NCBI GenBank assembly: GCA_049451635.1
Contig: JBMTVT010000008.1
Location: 1 to 45,310, forward strand
DNA from: JBMTVT01 sp049451635
GTDB lineage: Bacteria > Bacteroidota > Bacteroidia > Flavobacteriales > Flavobacteriaceae
Direction of reading: 5' to 3'
Length of the DNA: 45,310 nt
The notes below the pieces were generated by a model that was not told where the DNA came from, did no database searches, and worked only from the letters and a program-made list of their open reading frames with translations. This document shows positions 15,748 through 24,358 of the stretch, in pieces. How positions within the stretch are numbered: position 1 is the stretch's first letter; each line of letters starts with the position of its first letter. A program made the translations under genes and the position numbers.

Positions 15748-18558
15748 ATGAAAAAAAATTATTTTTTATCAATCTATATTGCTTTGTTATCCTTAATGGG
15801 GTTTTCACAAAATGGTAATATTCAAGGGATTGTTTTAGACAGTGAAGGTCTGCAAGTACCATTTATTAATGTGCTTTTAAAAGATTTAAATAAAGGAACG
15901 TATTCAGATGTTGATGGTAACTTTACATTGCTTAATGTTCCAGTTGGTAACCAAACCTTAATTGTTAAGTATTTAGGATATGAAGATTCTCAAACAGTAG
16001 TGTCTGTTTTAGAGGGTAAAACGACTACAGTTAAAATTATAATTACTCCAAAAGCTTTAGAGTTGGACGATGTTATAATTAGCGGATTTAACAGTGGGCA
16101 GGCAAAAGCTTTAAATGCTCAAAAAAATAAACAAAATATAACCAACGTAGTATCAACAGATCAAATTGGTAAATTTCCAGATGCTAATATAGGAGATGCT
16201 GTAAAGCGTATTCCTGGAATAACAATGCAAGTAGATCAAGGTGAAGCGCGTAATATTATTATTAGAGGTTTAGCACCACAATTAAATTCTGTGACTTTAA
16301 ATGGAAGTCGTATTCCTTCAGCCGAAGGAGATAATAGAAATGTTCAAATGGATTTGATTCCATCGGATATGATTCAACTTATAGAAGTAAATAAAGCAGT
16401 AACACCGGATATGGATGCAGACGCTTTAGGAGGATCTGTAAATTTAGTTACCAGAACATCTCCAAATGGTTTTAGAGTTGCTGCAACCGTAGGTTCTGGA
16501 GTTAATTTTATAACAGATAAACGTATTTTAAACGGTTCTTTTTTAGTTGGTGATCGTTCTAAAAACAATAAATTCGGTTGGATGCTTTCTACATCTATTA
16601 ACGATACCGATTTTGGTTCAGATAATGTGGAAGCTGTTTGGGTAAATGAAGCTGAAAGTCCTATTTCTGGAGATGATATAGAAGTGAATCCATATATTGA
16701 AGAGTCAGATATAAGAACTTATTTAGTTCAACGTATTCGTAGAAGTTTTTCTGCAAATTTCGATTATGCTTTCGATGCTAATAACAAAGTGTATTTAAAA
16801 TCGATGTACAATTGGAGAGACGATAGAGAAAACCGTTTCAGATTGCGTTATCGTAAAATGGCTCCTGTATTCGAATCGGGAACAGAAAATATTATTGGTT
16901 ACGAAGGTGAAGTTAGAAGACAAACTAAAGGGGGTATAAATAATAATAGAAATAAAAACACGAGATTAGAAGACCAACGTATGCAGAACTATAGCATTGG
17001 TGGTGATCATTTATTCGGAAATTTAACTTTCGATTGGATGACGTCATTTTCTAAAGCTTCAGAAGAACGTTTAAACGAACGTTATATTGAATATGAAATT
17101 GGCGATGAATTTGCAATTAACCAAGATCTTTCAAATCCAAGATCCCCTTTAATAACAGCTGTCAATGCCAGTGATGTTGCTTTAGATAAATTTGAATTGA
17201 AGGAAGTAACAGAACAAAATGGGTATACAGATGAAAAAGATTTTAATGCCTTTGTTAATTTTAAATTTCCAGTAAACTTTTTTAATAACACAAATAATGG
17301 ATTTCTAAAATTTGGTGGACGCACTAAAATAAAGGATAAAAAACGTGACAATAACTTTTTTGAATACAGCCCACTAAATAGCAACTTAGATGCGCTAACA
17401 AGTGTGCCTTTAACAAACCAGACAGATGCAGATTTCTTAGCTGGTAGTCAATATAAGGCAGGTGAATATGCTGCTCCAGAGTTTTTAGGAAATTTAAAAT
17501 TTAATGATGCTACTTTATTTGAACCATCAGATGTGCCAAGTGAATATGCACGTGCCAACTATGAAGTAACAGAAGATGTTTATGGTGCTTATGTTATGGC
17601 AAATCAAAATGTATCAGATAAGTTTAGTGTGCTTGCGGGTTTAAGGGTTGAAGGAACTAAAACAAAAGCAACAGGAAACCAAATTGAAAATGAAGAAGAT
17701 ATTTTAGGTACTATTACTAAAGAAAAAGACTATGTATATTTCTTACCGGGTCTTCATTTAAAATATAGTGTAACTAATAATACTATTTTACGTTTTGCAT
17801 GGACAAATACACTTGCGCGTCCAAATTACGTCGATATTGTCCCTAGTATGGATGTTCTTGTAGACGATGAAGAAATGTACCTTGGTAATCCAGATTTGAG
17901 TGCTACTACCTCTATGAATTTCGATGTCATGGCAGAACATTATTTTAAGAGTGTAGGTATTATTTCTGCTGGTATATTTCAAAAAAACATAAAAGATTTT
18001 ATTTATACATTTCAATATAAAGATGCAGCAACAGGGTATGATATTTACCAACCACAAAACGGTGATGATGCCAGTATTTTAGGTGCCGAGGTTAGTTTTC
18101 AACGTCAGTTAGACTTTTTGCCTGGGTTTGCGAAAAACTTTAGCTTAATATTGAATTACACGTACTTAACATCGAATGCAGATGGCATTAGAAATGCAGA
18201 TGGCGATGAGAGAGCCGATTTAGATTTGCCAGGAACAGCGCCAAATATGTTTAATGGTTCGTTAGCATATGCAACTAAAAAAATGAGTTTACGTTTATCT
18301 GCTAATTATTCTGATGCTTATATCGATGAAATTGGTGGTAGCGCTTTTGAAGACAGATATTATGGCGAACAGTTTTTAGTAGATTTTAATGCGTCTTATA
18401 AAATAGGTAATGGATTCACCATTTACGCAGATTTAAATAATATTACAAATCAGTCTTTACGCTATTACCAAGGCGTTAAAGCGAGAACTATGCAAATGGA
18501 ATATTATGGTAGACGCTTAACATTTGGTTTGAAATATGATTTATTTAAAAAGCAATAA
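15748..18558 (+). CDS. TonB-dependent receptor, probably for phytate or inositol phosphates
   Basis: An outer-membrane active transporter of 936 residues. In order: signal peptide (about 1-20, ending GFSQ), a carboxypeptidase-regulatory-like domain (about 22-100: GNIQGIVLDSEGLQVPFINV, YSDVDGNFTL), a plug domain (about 125-235, with DAVKRIPGITMQ and RNIIIRGLAPQLNSVTLNG) and a 22-strand-type barrel ending in RRLTFGLKYDLF. The plug resembles the large receptor family first described in Xanthomonas and Caulobacter. The phytase gene begins 12 bases after the stop, so the likely substrate is phytate or its breakdown products; this is inference from the pairing. No Pho-box or clear promoter was recognised in the 160-base upstream gap. 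Confidence 0.9.
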   Translation: MKKNYFLSIYIALLSLMGFSQNGNIQGIVLDSEGLQVPFINVLLKDLNKGTYSDVDGNFTLLNVPVGNQTLIVKYLGYEDSQTVVSVLEGKTTTVKIIITPKALELDDVIISGFNSGQAKALNAQKNKQNITNVVSTDQIGKFPDANIGDAVKRIPGITMQVDQGEARNIIIRGLAPQLNSVTLNGSRIPSAEGDNRNVQMDLIPSDMIQLIEVNKAVTPDMDADALGGSVNLVTRTSPNGFRVAATVGSGVNFITDKRILNGSFLVGDRSKNNKFGWMLSTSINDTDFGSDNVEAVWVNEAESPISGDDIEVNPYIEESDIRTYLVQRIRRSFSANFDYAFDANNKVYLKSMYNWRDDRENRFRLRYRKMAPVFESGTENIIGYEGEVRRQTKGGINNNRNKNTRLEDQRMQNYSIGGDHLFGNLTFDWMTSFSKASEERLNERYIEYEIGDEFAINQDLSNPRSPLITAVNASDVALDKFELKEVTEQNGYTDEKDFNAFVNFKFPVNFFNNTNNGFLKFGGRTKIKDKKRDNNFFEYSPLNSNLDALTSVPLTNQTDADFLAGSQYKAGEYAAPEFLGNLKFNDATLFEPSDVPSEYARANYEVTEDVYGAYVMANQNVSDKFSVLAGLRVEGTKTKATGNQIENEEDILGTITKEKDYVYFLPGLHLKYSVTNNTILRFAWTNTLARPNYVDIVPSMDVLVDDEEMYLGNPDLSATTSMNFDVMAEHYFKSVGIISAGIFQKNIKDFIYTFQYKDAATGYDIYQPQNGDDASILGAEVSFQRQLDFLPGFAKNFSLILNYTYLTSNADGIRNADGDERADLDLPGTAPNMFNGSLAYATKKMSLRLSANYSDAYIDEIGGSAFEDRYYGEQFLVDFNASYKIGNGFTIYADLNNITNQSLRYYQGVKARTMQMEYYGRRLTFGLKYDLFKKQ

Positions 18559-18570
18559 GTATTTTAAAAA

Positions 18571-19587
18571 ATGAAGAAACTTAAACATAACATTGTATTT
18601 TGGATAACTGTTTTGTTGTTAGGTTGTGTCACTAAAATGCCCGAGATAATGGCAAGCGTTATTACCGAGCAAACACCAAACGACACAGATGATCCGGCCA
18701 TTTGGGTAAATCCAAATGATACAAGTAAAAGTATTATTTTCGGAACCGACAAATCTACAAATGGTGGTATATATGCTTTCGATTTAGATGGCAAAATTCT
18801 AGAAGATAAAAGCGTTAAAAACATAAAACGACCTAACAATATAGATTTAGAGTACGGTTTTAGTCTTAACGATTCTACAAAGGTTGATATTATTGCTTTT
18901 ACCGAAAGAGAAAGACAACAAATACGTTTGTTTTCGGTTCCAGATATGAAGCCATTAGATCATGGCGGTTTTAAAGTGTTTACAGATGCTATAGAGCCAG
19001 AGTATAATTTACCAATGGGAATTGCACTTTATAAATCTACTAAAACAGGAAGTCTATTTGCTATAGTAGGTAGAAAAACCGGACCCTTAAATGGTTATTT
19101 GTATCAATACGAATTGGTTTCAGATAGTTTGTTAGTTCAAGCTAAATTAGTACGAAAGTTTGGAGCCTTTAGTGGTAAAAAAGAAATTGAAGCTATAGCT
19201 ATAGATGACGAAGCTGGTATTATTTATTATTCAGATGAAGGTCATGGTATTCGTAAATATTACGCAGAACCATCTATGGGAGATAAAGAAATATATTGTT
19301 TTGGTGGAGAATATTTTAAAGAGGATATTGAAGGTATTGCTATTGCTAAATATAATGGGAAGGGCTTTTTAATAGTGTCTAATCAGCAATCACATACATT
19401 TAATGTTTTCGATTTAAAGACCAACGCCTTTATAAAAGAAATTAATTTAGGTACAACTGAAACCGATGGCTGTGATGTAACAACCCAAGCTTTAGGGGAT
19501 AAATTTCCTAATGGTTTGTTTGTGTCTATGAACAACAATAGAAACTTTTATTTTCATGATTTAGCGAAGTTAAAGTTGTTAGAATAA
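18571..19587 (+). CDS. Beta-propeller phytase (3-phytase), lipoprotein
   Basis: Beta-propeller phytases release phosphate from inositol hexakisphosphate in a calcium-dependent way. This 338-residue protein has a lipoprotein signal with lipobox LLGC (Cys19), so it is probably membrane-anchored. The family signature DTDDPAIWVNP follows at about 38-48, then repeated blade motifs (GGIYAFDLDGK, NNIDLEYGF, IEAIAIDDEAGIIYYSDE, DIEGIAIAKY). It is the second gene of a two-gene unit with the receptor: anchored hydrolysis plus TonB-driven uptake. The short spacing indicates one transcript. Confidence 0.92.
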   Translation: MKKLKHNIVFWITVLLLGCVTKMPEIMASVITEQTPNDTDDPAIWVNPNDTSKSIIFGTDKSTNGGIYAFDLDGKILEDKSVKNIKRPNNIDLEYGFSLNDSTKVDIIAFTERERQQIRLFSVPDMKPLDHGGFKVFTDAIEPEYNLPMGIALYKSTKTGSLFAIVGRKTGPLNGYLYQYELVSDSLLVQAKLVRKFGAFSGKKEIEAIAIDDEAGIIYYSDEGHGIRKYYAEPSMGDKEIYCFGGEYFKEDIEGIAIAKYNGKGFLIVSNQQSHTFNVFDLKTNAFIKEINLGTTETDGCDVTTQALGDKFPNGLFVSMNNNRNFYFHDLAKLKLLE

Positions 19588-19606
19588 ACTTGTTTTTTAA
19601 TATATT

Positions 19607-19639
19607 AAAACCTTTTCTGTATTCAGTTAGGGTTTTTTT
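19607..19639 (+). terminator. Probable terminator after the phytase gene
   Basis: AAAACC pairs with GGTTTT around an inner CTG-TATT-CAG hairpin, followed by a T run. The stem is weaker and less continuous than other terminators here. Confidence 0.5.
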
Positions 19640-19709
19640 ATTGAATATTTCGAAATTATTGATTAACTTAATTGGAAATTATTAGTATTTCATTTAAAAA
19701 ATTGAGATT

Positions 19710-19985
19710 ATGCAACTTCCATTTAGATCTGAAATTAGGAACTCCCCATGCCACCCTACCATTAAAATTTTTTTAAGTGATGAGTCTTTAGATGAAAAAA
19801 TTAAAAGTCATTTAGAACGATTTGATGAAATTGATACTATAGAAATTCAGGAAAGTGTAGAACAAAATAGGGCAGACGAAAGTATTACCATTTTTTTGAA
19901 GAATGATGTTGATATTGTGAAAATTAAGTCTACAATAGACTCTAGTTTATGGTGGTACTTTGAAGAGGATTTGGTAGACGACTAA
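19710..19985 (+). CDS. Hypothetical protein, 91 residues
   Basis: I do not recognise this family. The protein is soluble and acidic, with no signal peptide or membrane segment. The pattern strand (PTIKIFLS), helix (SLDEKIKSHLERF), strand (IDTIEIQES), strand (SITIFLKND), helix (VDIVKIKSTIDSSL) would suit a small alpha/beta ferredoxin-like fold; this is inference from amino-acid pattern only. Codon use is like its neighbours. It stands alone between the phytase terminator and the ahcY terminator. It could be a small regulatory or adaptor protein, but nothing in the context says so. Confidence 0.6.
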   Translation: MQLPFRSEIRNSPCHPTIKIFLSDESLDEKIKSHLERFDEIDTIEIQESVEQNRADESITIFLKNDVDIVKIKSTIDSSLWWYFEEDLVDD

Positions 19986-19994
19986 AGCAAAATA

Positions 19995-20078
19995 CTGCAA
20001 TAGCGATTGGAGTGGCATCCTTTTTTGCCATTAAAAGCAAAAAAGATATAGCGGAAAGCGCGGTGCTTTAGCAATTGC
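19995..20078. repeat. Structured intergenic element between convergent genes
   Basis: A 9-bp perfect stem (CTTTTTTGC 20020-20028 with GCAAAAAAG 20037-20045) sits inside an outer GCAAT/ATTGC pairing (19997-20001 with 20074-20078). Flanking segments read TAGCGATTGGAGTGGCATC and GATATAGCGGAAAGCGCGG. I recall very similar AGCGATTG...GCATCC and ATAGCGGAAAGC blocks in intergenic regions of other Flavobacteriaceae, but cannot verify this here. Confidence 0.5.
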
Positions 20079-20080
20079 CA

Positions 20081-20113
20081 AAAAAAAATCCCAAACATAT
20101 ATGCTTGGGATTT
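20081..20113 (-). terminator. Rho-independent terminator of ahcY
   Basis: On the minus strand, AAATCCCAA (20113-20105) pairs with TTGGGATTT (20094-20086) and is followed by a run of Ts (As on the plus strand from 20081). It lies 31 bases after the ahcY stop. Confidence 0.85.
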
Positions 20114-20144
20114 AAATTATAAGATTGCTGCCTTTGTAGGCGTT

Positions 20145-21461
20145 TTAGTATCTGTAATACTCAGGTTTATATGGCCCTTCAACTTGTACGCCAATATATT
20201 TTGCTTGGTCTTCTTTAAGTTCGGTTAACTCAACACCAATTTTTTCTAAATGTAGTTTTGCTACTTTTTCATCAAGATGTTTTGGCAACATATACACTTT
20301 GTTTTCATAACTGTCACTATTATTCCAAAGTTCAATTTGAGCTAATGTTTGGTTGGTGAATGAGTTACTCATTACGAAACTAGGGTGGCCTGTGGCACAT
20401 CCTAAATTAACCAAACGTCCTTGAGCTAAGATAATCACATCTTTACCGTTAATTGTATATTTATCAACTTGAGGTTTTATAACATTTTTGGCATTGCCAT
20501 AGTGTTTGTTTAACCAAGCCATATCAATTTCGTTGTCAAAATGCCCAATGTTACAAACAATGGTTTTATCCTTCATAGCTTCAAAATGTTCTGCTCTTAC
20601 AATATCTTTATTTCCGGTTGTTGTTATTACAATATCAGCATTAGCGACAATAGTTTCCAGTTTTTTAACTTCAAAACCATCCATTGCCGCTTGTAAAGCA
20701 CAAATTGGGTCGATTTCTGTAACGGTTACAATACTTCCTGCACCTTTAAAAGAGGCGGCAGTACCTTTGCCTACATCGCCATAACCACAAACAACAACAC
20801 GTTTTCCTGCTAACATAATATCGGTAGCACGACGAATGGCATCTACGGCACTTTCACGACATCCGTATTTGTTATCAAATTTACTTTTGGTAACAGAATC
20901 ATTTACGTTTATGGCAGGCATTGGTAATGTGCCATTTTGCATACGTTCATACAATCTGTGAACACCAGTTGTAGTTTCTTCACTTAAACCTTTAATGCCA
21001 GAAATTAATTCTGGGTAACGGTCTAATACCATGTTGGTTAAATCGCCACCATCGTCAAGAATCATGTTTAATGGTTTTCTGTCTTCACCAAAAAACAAGG
21101 TTTGCTCAATACACCAATCAAATTCTTCCTCGGTCATATCCTTCCATGCATAAACTGATGTTCCAGAAGCTGCAATGGCCGCAGCAGCTTGGTCTTGGGT
21201 TGAGAAAATATTACACGAACTCCAAGTTACTTCAGCACCCAAAGCTTGTAAGGTCTCAATTAAAACCGCCGTTTGTATGGTCATGTGTAAACAACCTGCA
21301 ATGCGTGCGCCCTTAAGAGGCTGCGATTCTCCATATTCTTCACGTAAACTCATAAGCCCTGGCATTTCAGCTTCGGCAAGTTCAATTTCTTTTCTTCCCC
21401 AATCGGCTAGCGATATATCTTTAACTTTGTTTGCAACGTAAGGAATTGTTTTTGTGCTCAT
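20145..21461 (-). CDS. ahcY: Adenosylhomocysteinase
   Basis: AhcY hydrolyses S-adenosylhomocysteine to adenosine and homocysteine using tightly bound NAD, removing the inhibitor made by methyltransferases. From ATG at 21461 it is 438 residues (MSTKTIPYVANKVKDISLAD). An upstream in-frame ATG at 21500 adds 13 residues with no family match, so I prefer the inner start. Visible are GCLHMTIQTAVLIETL, SSCNIFSTQD, the NAD-binding GYGDVGKGTAASFKGAG, and the C-terminal KPEYYRY that reaches the NAD site. A TATCTTTG on the minus strand (21570-21563) could be its -7 element, giving a leader of about 95 bases. It is monocistronic and followed by a terminator. Confidence 0.97.
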   Translation of the reverse strand: MSTKTIPYVANKVKDISLADWGRKEIELAEAEMPGLMSLREEYGESQPLKGARIAGCLHMTIQTAVLIETLQALGAEVTWSSCNIFSTQDQAAAAIAASGTSVYAWKDMTEEEFDWCIEQTLFFGEDRKPLNMILDDGGDLTNMVLDRYPELISGIKGLSEETTTGVHRLYERMQNGTLPMPAINVNDSVTKSKFDNKYGCRESAVDAIRRATDIMLAGKRVVVCGYGDVGKGTAASFKGAGSIVTVTEIDPICALQAAMDGFEVKKLETIVANADIVITTTGNKDIVRAEHFEAMKDKTIVCNIGHFDNEIDMAWLNKHYGNAKNVIKPQVDKYTINGKDVIILAQGRLVNLGCATGHPSFVMSNSFTNQTLAQIELWNNSDSYENKVYMLPKHLDEKVAKLHLEKIGVELTELKEDQAKYIGVQVEGPYKPEYYRY

Positions 21462-21593
21462 ATCAATTTTTCTTTTGTTTTTTAAATAACTAAACATCAT
21501 TGTTATTAGCGCTTAAAATACTTAAATTCGCTTGCAAGATGTTTAATTTGTTTTAGGCAGCACAAAGATAATCAATAACTTTCAGAATATTAA

Positions 21594-22220
<627 letters not shown>

Positions 22221-22955
22221 ATGAATAAGGTTTACTATAACATACAAAAAGCCATTGGCAAAAGAAAGAAGCAATTGGCTGTTTTAATTGACCCAGAAAA
22301 GTTTTTAATTGAAAACGTACCAGGTTTCATTAAAAAAGTAAACAAATCAAAAGTTACACATGTTTTTGTTGGAGGGAGCACGGTTAAAAATGATGCAACA
22401 GAAATTTTGGTTACAGAAATAAAAAAATTTACAAAATTGCCTATCGTATTGTTTCCTGGTGATGTTTCCCAAATTACAGATAAAGCCGATGTACTATTGT
22501 TTTTAAGTTTAATTTCAGGAAGAAATGCCGAATATCTAATTGGAAAACATGTTAAAACTATTACAAGATTAAGAACAACTAGTTTAGAAGTCATTCCTAC
22601 AGGATATATCCTTATTGAAAATGGTAAAGAAACAGCTGTGCAGCAAGTTACAGGAACAAAGCCAATGGCTAGGAAACATATTCAGGAAATAGCGGATACC
22701 GCAAAAGCTGGAGCATTACTTGGTATGAATTTGATGTATTTAAAGGCAGGTAGTGGTGCTACACATCCAATAAACCCTGAAATTATAAACTCAGTAAAAC
22801 AAGAGTTTCAAATTCCCATAATTGTTGATGGTGGGATAAAAAGTATAGAACAGCTAGAAACTACTTACAATGCTGGTGCAGATTTAGTTGTTATTGGTAC
22901 AGCTTTTGAAGCCGACGAATCGTTTTTTGATGAATTAAAGAAAGAACAAAAATGA
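22221..22955 (+). CDS. Geranylgeranylglyceryl/heptaprenylglyceryl phosphate synthase (PcrB family)
   Basis: The enzyme joins a polyprenyl group to sn-glycerol-1-phosphate, making an ether lipid precursor of archaeal type. The 244-residue TIM barrel shows AVLIDPEKF (residues 20-28), VFVGGST, VIPTGYILIENG, MNLMYLKAGSGA and the phosphate-binding IIVDGGIKS with VVIGTAFE. Archaea use the family for membrane lipids; Bacteroidota members exist, with less clear physiology. Prenyl chain length cannot be read from the sequence. It begins at the base after the transferase stop and overlaps the next gene by four bases (ATGA), so translation is probably coupled. Confidence 0.9.
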   Translation: MNKVYYNIQKAIGKRKKQLAVLIDPEKFLIENVPGFIKKVNKSKVTHVFVGGSTVKNDATEILVTEIKKFTKLPIVLFPGDVSQITDKADVLLFLSLISGRNAEYLIGKHVKTITRLRTTSLEVIPTGYILIENGKETAVQQVTGTKPMARKHIQEIADTAKAGALLGMNLMYLKAGSGATHPINPEIINSVKQEFQIPIIVDGGIKSIEQLETTYNAGADLVVIGTAFEADESFFDELKKEQK

Positions 22956-23212
22956 AAATATCAGTAGAATTAACCTTAACACCGTTGCATGATGATTATG
23001 AACCTGCAATCATTCATTTTATAAAAAAACTAAGAGCATCCAAATTAAAAGTTTTAGAAAACCCTTTAAGCACTCAAGTTTATGGCGATTATGATGAAGT
23101 GATGAATTTGCTAAACTCAGAAATTAAAGAAGCTTTTCAGCTAATAGAAAGCGGTTTGCTTCATATGAAAATTGTAAAATCAGACAGACACAGTTATGAA
23201 CCCCATTTTTGA
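22952..23212 (+). CDS. Thiamine-binding protein (MTH1187/YkoF family)
   Basis: An 86-residue protein of the small thiamine-binding family (formerly DUF77), with a ferredoxin-like fold. Matches are the start MKISVELTLTPLHDDYEPAI, the LENPLSTQVYGDYDEVMNLL stretch and the C-terminal VKSDRHSYEP. Members are thought to bind thiamine or a precursor in the cytoplasm. It overlaps PcrB upstream by four bases and the transporter gene downstream by 17 bases, so it is deep within the operon. Its presence supports a vitamin-B1 role for at least part of this locus. Confidence 0.85.
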   Translation: MKISVELTLTPLHDDYEPAIIHFIKKLRASKLKVLENPLSTQVYGDYDEVMNLLNSEIKEAFQLIESGLLHMKIVKSDRHSYEPHF

Positions 23213-23828
23213 GTTTTTTTTAGAAGCTTATAAAGAAACACCAACCAATCAAATTGTACTTGAAGCCGTAGCGTTCGTATTTGGTATTTTAAGTGTTTGG
23301 TATGCAAAAAAAGAAAATATTTTAGTGTATCCAACTGGCATAATTTGTACAGTAGTAACGGTTTATTTATTATATATAAATCAGTACTTTGGTGATATGA
23401 TGATGAATTTTTATTACTCCATTATGAGTATTTACGGTTGGTGGAACTGGTCTCGAAAAAACGAAAATAAGCCTGTTGTGCCTATTTCAAGAACTACTTT
23501 AAAAGAAAAAAAAATTGGAATACTTCTTTTTATTTTAACCATCATAGTCACTTATTTGGTTTATAAAGGATTCGGTTATACCATAGAAACCCCCAATTAT
23601 ATTGATATTGTTACTTCCGGAATTTTCTTTACAGCCATGTGGTATATGGCAAATAAAAAATTAGAGAATTGGACACTGTGGATTATTGGTGATTTAATTA
23701 CCGTGCCACTATACGCTTACAGAGGGTTAGGTATGTTATCGTTACAATATATAATCTTTACTATATTAGCAATTCAAGGATATATGGCATGGAAAAAAAA
23801 CTTAAACAACAACCTTCAAACTGTGTAA
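23196..23828 (+). CDS. PnuC-type vitamin transporter (nicotinamide riboside or thiamine)
   Basis: A 210-residue protein with about seven hydrophobic segments and PnuC-family landmarks: YPTGIICTVVTVYLLY, the YGWWNWSRK motif (about residue 79) and NWTLWIIGDLITVPLYAYRGL near the C-terminus. The family transports vitamin precursors by facilitated diffusion, trapped by later phosphorylation: PnuC for nicotinamide riboside, PnuT for thiamine. Context is mixed: the gene before is a thiamine-binding protein, the gene after resembles the nicotinamide riboside kinase part of NadR. I lean to nicotinamide riboside because of the kinase, with thiamine as a real alternative. Confidence 0.85.
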   Translation: MNPIFEFFLEAYKETPTNQIVLEAVAFVFGILSVWYAKKENILVYPTGIICTVVTVYLLYINQYFGDMMMNFYYSIMSIYGWWNWSRKNENKPVVPISRTTLKEKKIGILLFILTIIVTYLVYKGFGYTIETPNYIDIVTSGIFFTAMWYMANKKLENWTLWIIGDLITVPLYAYRGLGMLSLQYIIFTILAIQGYMAWKKNLNNNLQTV

Positions 23829-24358
23829 AAGTAGTTTTGTTTGGTCCGGAATCTACTGGAAAAACAACCTTGTCGCATCAGTTGGCACGTTACTACAATT
23901 CGGTTTGGGTGCCAGAATATGCACGCGAATATCTTCAAGATAAATGGAACAATGAGCGAAAAACTTGTGAGCCTAAAGATTTATTGCCCATTGCTGAAGG
24001 CCAAATACGGTTAGAAAATGAGTTGACACAAAAAACTGATACCATTTTAATTTGCGATACCGATTTGTTGGAAACCAAAGTATATTCTGAAGCTTATTAT
24101 TTAGGAAGTTGTGATTCAATTCTTGAAGAATATGCTTTAAAAAATACTTATGATTTGTATTTTTTAACATATATTGATACACCTTGGGAAGCTGACGATT
24201 TACGCGATAGACCTGAGCACAGAGAGGAGATGTTCAAAGCATTTGAAGATGCACTAACAAAACACAACCGCCCTTTTGTGTTGTTAAAAGGTGATAAAAA
24301 AACGCGTTTGGAAACCGCCGTAAAGCATATTGATAAACTATTAAAAGAAAAACAATAA
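23789..24358 (+). CDS. NadR-like AAA ATPase / ribosylnicotinamide kinase domain protein
   Basis: A 189-residue P-loop protein with Walker A GPESTGKTT (residues 19-27), followed by the NadR-like VPEYAREYL and ILICDTDLLETKVYSE segments and the lid-like DDLRDRPEHREEM. It matches the C-terminal kinase domain of NadR, without the helix-turn-helix and adenylyltransferase domains. The expected reaction is ATP-dependent phosphorylation of nicotinamide riboside, trapping it after PnuC import. The ATG at 23789 overlaps pnuC by 40 bases; no later methionine precedes the P loop. Thiamine kinase activity is not excluded given the neighbours. Confidence 0.85.
   Translation: MEKKLKQQPSNCVKVVLFGPESTGKTTLSHQLARYYNSVWVPEYAREYLQDKWNNERKTCEPKDLLPIAEGQIRLENELTQKTDTILICDTDLLETKVYSEAYYLGSCDSILEEYALKNTYDLYFLTYIDTPWEADDLRDRPEHREEMFKAFEDALTKHNRPFVLLKGDKKTRLETAVKHIDKLLKEKQ

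Noticed and set aside
20506..21441. Several plus-strand frames within ahcY
   Set aside because: They are antisense to a fully conserved enzyme gene and show no family signal.
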